Origin: Paenibacillus timonensis
GTDB lineage: Bacteria; Bacillota; Bacilli; Paenibacillales; Paenibacillaceae
Length of the DNA: 64,000 nt
Direction: 5' to 3'
NCBI RefSeq assembly: GCF_009725205.1
Contig: NZ_WNZY01000001.1
Coordinates: 310,001 to 374,000 of the forward strand
In this document: positions 59,241 to 64,000 of the stretch, one piece after another
How positions within the stretch are numbered: the stretch's first letter is position 1
Layout: every line of letters starts with the position of its first letter
Notes under the pieces: generated by a model
Database searches by the model: none
Seen by the model: the letters and a program-made list of their open reading frames with translations, nothing else
What the model was told of the DNA's origin: nothing
Made by a program: the position numbers and the translations under genes

Positions 59241-59879
59241 ATGAACTCGAATGAACATGATTTTACTACTATCGTTAAATCCCGCCGTTCGGCGAATAAA
59301 TTCATCCCCGGCGTGGAAATCCAAGACAAGGAACTGGAAGAAATCTTCAATCTCACGAAATTCGCGCCATCGGCGTTTAATTTGCAGCATACCCACTATG
59401 TGGTGGTCAAGGACCCCGCATTGAGGGAACAAGTCTACGAGGCTGCGGCCAAGCAATATAAGGTCCGAACAGCCTCGGCGGTGATCCTGGTACTGGGTAA
59501 ACGGGATGCCCACAAGGACGCAGGAGCGATGAACGAAGGAATGCTGAATTTGGGTGTGCTCAGCAAACAGGAGTACGACCAGCTTGTGTCCGATACGATC
59601 GGTTTCTATGAGAACCGGGGCGAGGCGTTCATGCGGGAGGAAGCGATCCGCAGCGCCAGCCTGTCGGCCATGCAGATGATGCTTATCGCCAAAGACCGCG
59701 GCTGGGATACATGCCCAATGATCGGGTTTGATCCCGAGGCGATGCGCCGGTTGCTGAATGTCCCGGACAATTACGAGCCGGTGATGCTGATTGCCATCGG
59801 CAAGGAGGACACCTCCAGCTTCCGCCCGCGCGGCTACCGTAAACCCGTCGGAGAATTCGTCAGCTATAACCGATTTTGA
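59241..59879 (+). CDS. mhqN: nitroreductase (MhqN/YodC-like)
   Basis: The 212-residue FMN-dependent nitroreductase has KSRRSANKF and FAPSAFNLQHTHYVVV at the FMN site, plus GWDTCPMIGF. It should reduce quinones or nitro-aromatics with NAD(P)H. GGGAGGAG lies 8 bases before ATG 59241. It sits in the Mhq cluster, 48 bp after doxX. Confidence 0.88.
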   Translation: MNSNEHDFTTIVKSRRSANKFIPGVEIQDKELEEIFNLTKFAPSAFNLQHTHYVVVKDPALREQVYEAAAKQYKVRTASAVILVLGKRDAHKDAGAMNEGMLNLGVLSKQEYDQLVSDTIGFYENRGEAFMREEAIRSASLSAMQMMLIAKDRGWDTCPMIGFDPEAMRRLLNVPDNYEPVMLIAIGKEDTSSFRPRGYRKPVGEFVSYNRF

Positions 59880-59911
59880 ACCGATTTTCCCAAAATAAGG
59901 AGGAGTTACAC

Positions 59912-60865
59912 ATGGTACATCCAACTTCAGGAATTCATCATATTACTGCATTTGCTACTGATCCGCAAGCTAACGTTGACTTTTACGCAGGGGTGCTTGG
60001 ACTCCGACTGGTTAAAAAAACCATCAACTTCGATGCGCCAGAAGTGTATCATCTCTACTTCGGTGACGAGGACGGGAATCCGGGTACCATCATGACCTTC
60101 TTCCCAACACCGGGAGCCCGTCGCGGCCGGGTCGGAGCCGGTCAGGTAGGGATTACCACCTTCGCTATTCCGGTTGGTGCCTTGGCTTTCTGGCAGGAAC
60201 GGCTGCATCAATTCGGCATCTCCACCACTGTGGCAAACCGTTTCGGCGAAACGTATCTCCATTTCCGCGACAAGGACGGATTGCAGCTGGAATTGGTGGA
60301 GCGTACGGCCGGCCCGCAAAGCACATGGTCGTTTGGCGGCGTCCCAGCTGACAAGGCGATCAAAGGGTTTGGCGGTGCGGTGCTCTACAGTGTCGCCCCG
60401 GAGAAAACCGCTACGTTGCTCGAAACCGTCATGGGTTTGAAGAAGCTCGGTGAGGACGGCGACTACGCCCGCTTTAAAGCGGAAGGCGACCTCGGCGACG
60501 TGATTGACGTAAACGTGAAACCGATGGAATACGGGGCGGGCGGCGCCGGGACGGTGCATCATATCGCCTGGAGAGCCCGGGATTTCGCGGAACACGAGGA
60601 ATGGAGAACATGGGTTGCTGAACACGGCTACCATCCGACGCAAATCGTCGACCGGCAGTATTTCCACGCGGTCTATTTCCGGGAAGAAGGCGGCATTTTG
60701 TTCGAAATTGCTACCAACCCGCCGGGATTCGCCAATGACGAAACGTCGGAGCATTTGGGCGAAAAGCTGATGCTGCCAGCCTGGTATGAACCGCACCGTG
60801 AAGCGATCGAACAAAATTTGACCCCGTTTGAGGTCCGGGTGCTGAAGGAGGATCAGCAGGGATGA
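59912..60865 (+). CDS. mhqO: ring-cleaving dioxygenase (MhqO-like)
   Basis: The 317-residue vicinal-oxygen-chelate protein has two glyoxalase-like modules. The metal ligands appear as GIHHIT, TVHHIAW and GILFEIATNPPGF. MhqO cleaves hydroquinone-type rings. AAGGAGGAG lies 7 bases before ATG 59912. It overlaps the esterase gene by 4 bp. Confidence 0.9.
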   Translation: MVHPTSGIHHITAFATDPQANVDFYAGVLGLRLVKKTINFDAPEVYHLYFGDEDGNPGTIMTFFPTPGARRGRVGAGQVGITTFAIPVGALAFWQERLHQFGISTTVANRFGETYLHFRDKDGLQLELVERTAGPQSTWSFGGVPADKAIKGFGGAVLYSVAPEKTATLLETVMGLKKLGEDGDYARFKAEGDLGDVIDVNVKPMEYGAGGAGTVHHIAWRARDFAEHEEWRTWVAEHGYHPTQIVDRQYFHAVYFREEGGILFEIATNPPGFANDETSEHLGEKLMLPAWYEPHREAIEQNLTPFEVRVLKEDQQG

Positions 60866-61485
60866 AGCATATCTTCAAGCCGGGTTCGGCAAGCGGAGAA
60901 GCGGCGGCTCCAACGCTGCTTCTCCTTCACGGGACAGGCGGCACGGAGCAGGACCTGCTTCCGTTGGCCGAGAGGATCTCTCCGACGTCGGCGGTGCTAA
61001 GCGTCCGCGGCAACGTGCTGGAGAATGGGATGCCGCGCTTCTTTCGGCGGCTGGCGATGGGCGTGTTCGATGAGGAGGACCTGGTACTGCGCACGAAGGA
61101 GCTCCATGACTTCCTGGACGAAGCGTCCGAGCAATACGGCTTCGATCGGGGCCGCGTCGTCGCGGTGGGCTATTCCAACGGAGCAAACATTGCAGCAAGC
61201 CTGCTGTTCCATCATGCGGGTGCGCTGAGCGGGGCGATATTGCATCACCCGATGGTGCCGCGGCGGGGCGTTTCTTTGCCGGTGATGGCGGGGCTGCCCG
61301 TCTTCATCGGGGCGGGACGGAATGACGCCATGTGCCGACCGGAGGAAACCGAGGAGTTGAAAGGGCTGCTTAGCGGGGCCGGAGCCCAGGTGCATGTGCA
61401 TTGGGAGCCATATGGCCATCAATTGACCGAAACCGAAGTTCAAGCTGCGGCGGAATGGTATCGAAATCATCTGTTGAACACTTAA
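60862..61485 (+). CDS. mhqD: alpha/beta hydrolase (MhqD-like carboxylesterase)
   Basis: The 207-residue phospholipase/carboxylesterase-type hydrolase has the oxyanion segment LLLHGTGGTEQDLLPLA, the nucleophile elbow GYSNGANIA and His in PYGHQLTE. MhqD belongs to the quinone-stress operon of Bacillus. It is translationally coupled to mhqO. Confidence 0.9.
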   Translation: MKHIFKPGSASGEAAAPTLLLLHGTGGTEQDLLPLAERISPTSAVLSVRGNVLENGMPRFFRRLAMGVFDEEDLVLRTKELHDFLDEASEQYGFDRGRVVAVGYSNGANIAASLLFHHAGALSGAILHHPMVPRRGVSLPVMAGLPVFIGAGRNDAMCRPEETEELKGLLSGAGAQVHVHWEPYGHQLTETEVQAAAEWYRNHLLNT

Positions 61486-61507
61486 TAGATTCAAGGAGGT
61501 GCCGTCA

Positions 61508-62119
61508 ATGATATCCATTAACCCGGAGCAGCAAACGGAGAGGGACAATTACAAGCTGCTGATCGGCAGTGTCATCCCGCGGCCAGTTGCACTGGTGACG
61601 ACGATGTCGTCTGAGGGTGTGCTCAATGCAGCCCCATTCAGTTATTTTAACATCGTGACGGCCGATCCGCCGATGGTGTCGTTGGCGGTACAGCGGAAAA
61701 ACGGCGCGTCGAAGGATACGGCCCGGAATGCCGCGGCGACGGGGGCCTTTGTCGTGCATATCGCGGATGAAGCGTACATTCGCGAGTTGAACCATACTGC
61801 GGCGCCGCTCCCTCCGGAGAAGAGCGAGGTGGAGGCGGCAGGACTCACGCCCATCGCCAGCGAAGCGATCGCGGTCCCGGGGGTTGCCGAAGCCAAGATC
61901 CGCATGGAGTGTGTGTTGGAACGATCTATCCCCTTAGGCGGTAAAGAGCAGGGCCCTTCGGTCGATTTGCTGATCGGCCGGGTGGTTCGATTTCACATCG
62001 AAGAGGAGCTGTACGAGTCTGGACGAATCGACCCCCATGGATTGCAGCCGATCAGTCGATTGGCGGGGAACAGCTACGCCCGGCTGGGAGACATTTTTGA
62101 ATTGGAACGGCCAAGGTAA
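61508..62119 (+). CDS. flavin reductase-like FMN-binding protein
   Basis: The 203-residue protein of the flavin reductase/DIM6 type has SVIPRPVALVTT, NAAPFSYF and KDTARN, which form the FMN site. It ends the Mhq cluster, 22 bp after mhqD. ATG 61508 has AAGGAGGT 7 bases upstream; GTG 61499 lies within that site. It may supply reduced flavin or act on quinone-derived products. Confidence 0.87.
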   Translation: MISINPEQQTERDNYKLLIGSVIPRPVALVTTMSSEGVLNAAPFSYFNIVTADPPMVSLAVQRKNGASKDTARNAAATGAFVVHIADEAYIRELNHTAAPLPPEKSEVEAAGLTPIASEAIAVPGVAEAKIRMECVLERSIPLGGKEQGPSVDLLIGRVVRFHIEEELYESGRIDPHGLQPISRLAGNSYARLGDIFELERPR

Positions 62120-62186
62120 GTTCTGGGGAAAGTTATTCCCTCCGCGGCAACAGAGGTAAGGAAGTCCGTGATATATCGGGTTCAGG

Positions 62187-62230
62187 AAAGGCAGTTCGGA
62201 GCAGACCGCTCTAGGCTGCCTTTGTTTGTT
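62187..62230 (+). terminator. terminator of the Mhq cluster
   Basis: AAAGGCA / TGCCTTT with inner GAGC/GCTC pairs is followed by GTTTGTT. Confidence 0.75.
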
Positions 62231-62351
62231 GGATAAATTAAGTTTCCACGAGAGGAGAAATTGTGCTAGCATAAAAATGAGTACGCTTACATGCTAAGTT
62301 TAAGCATTGATATAAATAGGGGAAATCGCGTGAGGGGGAGGGATCGCGGCC

Positions 62352-63926
62352 ATGCGGCAAGTGCTTCTGGTGGATGACGAGCCTTGGGTGCTCGAAGGGC
62401 TTCGGACTATGGTGAACTGGGAAAAGCACGGCTTTCAAGTATGCGGCGAAGCGCTGGATGGTCCCGAGGCGCTGGCCAAAATGCAGGAGCTTCGGCCGGA
62501 TCTAGTCGTCACCGATATTCATATGCCGGTGATCAGCGGCTTGGAGCTTATTGAACGGAGCAGACGGTTGTTGCCGAAGCCGCCCAAATTCGTCATCTTG
62601 AGCGGGTACGATGATTTCAATTATGCGCTAACGGCCATGCGGCAGCGGGTTGCGGAGTATTTGCTGAAGCCGATCGATGAAGATGAGTTCGAGACGATTC
62701 TGGCTCGTCTGGGTCAGTCCATCGCGGAGGAGATGGAAATGGAGCAGGCCTCGTCGCGCAAGCAGTTGCTGTTTAAGAATAACATCTTGAACCGCTTGAT
62801 TCAGGGGGAGGAAGGAGACCGGTTGGAGCAAGAAGCAGCCGTTGCTCTGCAGTTGGGAGGAGAACCGGAGCTGCTGTGCATGTTGATCGACGCCGGCGCC
62901 GGCGGTTATCCATCGGATTTAAAGCTGAGGGTGTCGACGTACTTCTCCAAGAATACCGATCGATTGTTCCTTGACGCCCTGGGCCGGGTCGGGGTGATCG
63001 TCCGTACGGACGAATTGCCGCCGCCGCGGCTGGAGGAGATTGGGCTGGCGATCAGCGGCGAGCTATCCGATCTGGATCGGCCGGTGGTTATTGCCGTCAG
63101 TGAGGTCGGGAAGGGCATCCGCTCGATTCGAGAGTTATACCTGCAAACGCTGGAGACCGTCAAAGTGAAGCGTGAACGGGGGAAGACCGGCTTCTTTCTA
63201 CCTTGTCCTCACCCGCAGCCCTCAAATACGGAGGACGCGTTCAGGGGGAAATTTGACCTCCTGCTTGAAGCCGTGTTAGAAGGTGACCCCGTGGCAGCTG
63301 GGGCGGCGGTGGAGGAAGCTTTTAGTTCTCTCGCCTGCAGCCAGATGAGCGTAGATTCCATCCGGGTATTTGCAGGCAACATGGAACTGACGTTATGCCG
63401 CAAGATCAAGAGAGCGGGCGGCGACGCCGACGCCTTTATGGTTTACATGCAGGAGGATGCAGGAACTCCAGACGGCATGAGTGATTACCCGGCATTGAAG
63501 GGTTATTTGCACAAGCTGTGCCGGGAGGCTTCGTTGCTGCTCGCCGGGTTGCGGCGGAAGAACGAGAATAATACGATGTTCCAGGTCATTCAGTACGTGG
63601 ACGAGGAATATCGCAGTAAATTGAAGCTGCAAACCCTCGCCAAGAAGTTCCACATGAACCCGACTTATTTGGGACAGGTGTTCAAGAAAGAAACGGGAAA
63701 ACCCTTCAACGAATATCTGAACGAGAAGCGAATCGAGGAGGCCAAACGCCTGTTAAAACGTACTCCGATGAAAATTTCCGATATCGCGCTTCAGGTCGGT
63801 TATCCGAATACGGACTATTTTATTAGCAAATTCAAACAGGCGACGGGGATGTTGCCTTCTGTTTACAAATCTGAGTTTCTCAATGACGGTTCCAAGAACG
63901 AGGCAGGGACAAAGCCGGCCGAATAA
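62352..63926 (+). CDS. YesN-type response regulator with AraC HTH
   Basis: The 524-residue regulator has a receiver domain with Asp8/Asp9, phosphoacceptor Asp55 (VVTDIHMP) and Lys near 106 (LLKPID). A long linker follows, then two AraC-type HTHs at about 410-515 (LQTLAKKFHMNPTYLGQVFKK; ISDIALQVGYPNTDYFISKF). Such regulators control sugar importers in paenibacilli. A cre-like sequence TGAGTACGCTTACA (62278-62291) matches poorly. The kinase gene follows 18 bp later. Confidence 0.92.
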   Translation: MRQVLLVDDEPWVLEGLRTMVNWEKHGFQVCGEALDGPEALAKMQELRPDLVVTDIHMPVISGLELIERSRRLLPKPPKFVILSGYDDFNYALTAMRQRVAEYLLKPIDEDEFETILARLGQSIAEEMEMEQASSRKQLLFKNNILNRLIQGEEGDRLEQEAAVALQLGGEPELLCMLIDAGAGGYPSDLKLRVSTYFSKNTDRLFLDALGRVGVIVRTDELPPPRLEEIGLAISGELSDLDRPVVIAVSEVGKGIRSIRELYLQTLETVKVKRERGKTGFFLPCPHPQPSNTEDAFRGKFDLLLEAVLEGDPVAAGAAVEEAFSSLACSQMSVDSIRVFAGNMELTLCRKIKRAGGDADAFMVYMQEDAGTPDGMSDYPALKGYLHKLCREASLLLAGLRRKNENNTMFQVIQYVDEEYRSKLKLQTLAKKFHMNPTYLGQVFKKETGKPFNEYLNEKRIEEAKRLLKRTPMKISDIALQVGYPNTDYFISKFKQATGMLPSVYKSEFLNDGSKNEAGTKPAE

Positions 63927-63944
63927 GCCCGAGGTGGTGCAAGC

Positions 63945-64000
63945 ATGAGAAGATGGAGATTCCGGAGGACGGTTAACGATATTCCGCTAAACACAAAATT
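63945..64000 (+). CDS. sensor histidine kinase, N-terminal fragment (window edge)
   Basis: ATG 63945 with GAGGTGG upstream opens a frame that runs off the window after 18 full codons (MRRWRFRRTVNDIPLNTK). NDIPLNTKL is a common start of YesM-type kinases, and the partner regulator lies just upstream. Too little is present for more. Confidence 0.6.
   Translation, partial: MRRWRFRRTVNDIPLNTK

Overview
The window looks like a chromosome segment of a spore-forming Paenibacillaceae bacterium (Paenibacillus/Cohnella-like). Pointers are an SLH-domain surface protein, Spo0M, an OhrR/peroxidase pair, an MhqR-type quinone-resistance cluster, a YesN/YesM-type two-component pair, several ABC importers with lipoprotein receptors, strong AGGAGG ribosome sites and frequent TTG/GTG starts. 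Base composition is moderately GC-rich. I see no rRNA, tRNA, CRISPR array, phage gene or intact insertion sequence. About 61 genes are called, three of them abnormal: both window-edge genes are cut, and one oxidoreductase is split by an in-frame stop.

Layout. 1-1929 holds the start of an SLH protein. 2124-7732 (minus) encodes proline dehydrogenase, P5C dehydrogenase, glutamate dehydrogenase and malic enzyme, a route from proline to pyruvate. It is divergent from an enhancer-binding-type regulator with a degenerate AAA+ core and a permease (7962-11289). 11725-12402 is a nuclease-like/HTH protein; a paralog lies at 25166-25840, next to unusual repeats. 12965-17238 is a six-gene operon: a small protein, a Ser/Gly-rich YgiB-like protein ending in Gly-Gly, a glutathionylspermidine-synthase-like ATP-grasp ligase, a lipoprotein, a DUF350 membrane protein and a K+ channel. 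17526-21971 is a sugar ABC importer without ATPase plus a LacI regulator. 22061-24883 holds an MFS carrier, a small protein, OhrR and a glutathione peroxidase. 26219-29805 is a phosphonate-type ABC importer, divergent from a nucleotidase. 31756-34474 has a methyltransferase, a small protein and a chemoreceptor.

34610-42884 has a DeoR regulator divergent from a seven-gene operon: a Ugp-type importer, glycerophosphodiesterase, HAD phosphatase and AraM-type glycerol-1-phosphate dehydrogenase. It fits salvage of glycerophosphodiesters, possibly including glycerol-1-phosphate from phosphatidylglycerol or lipoteichoic acid. On the opposite strand (42890-46746) lie a YkoP-like protein, a PAP2 phosphatase, an MFS protein and a UgtP/YkoN-type glycosyltransferase, an envelope-lipid cluster. 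47114-56592 carries mostly single genes: RlmN, Spo0M, CutC, the split oxidoreductase, a MocR regulator with a divergent acetyltransferase, a nuclease-helicase and a tiny oxidase-like membrane protein. 56779-58022 is a MarR-SDR pair. 58227-62119 matches the Mhq system: MarR regulator, DoxX, nitroreductase, ring-cleaving dioxygenase, esterase and flavin reductase. The window ends in a YesN-type response regulator and the first codons of its kinase.

Most worth following up are the ATP-grasp/K+ channel operon, the glycerol-1-phosphate operon, the nuclease/HTH paralogs with neighbouring palindromic repeats, the structured intergenic DNA at 12.54-12.72 kb, and the degenerate regulator of the proline locus. 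All functions are inferred from sequence reading alone; no database search was run.
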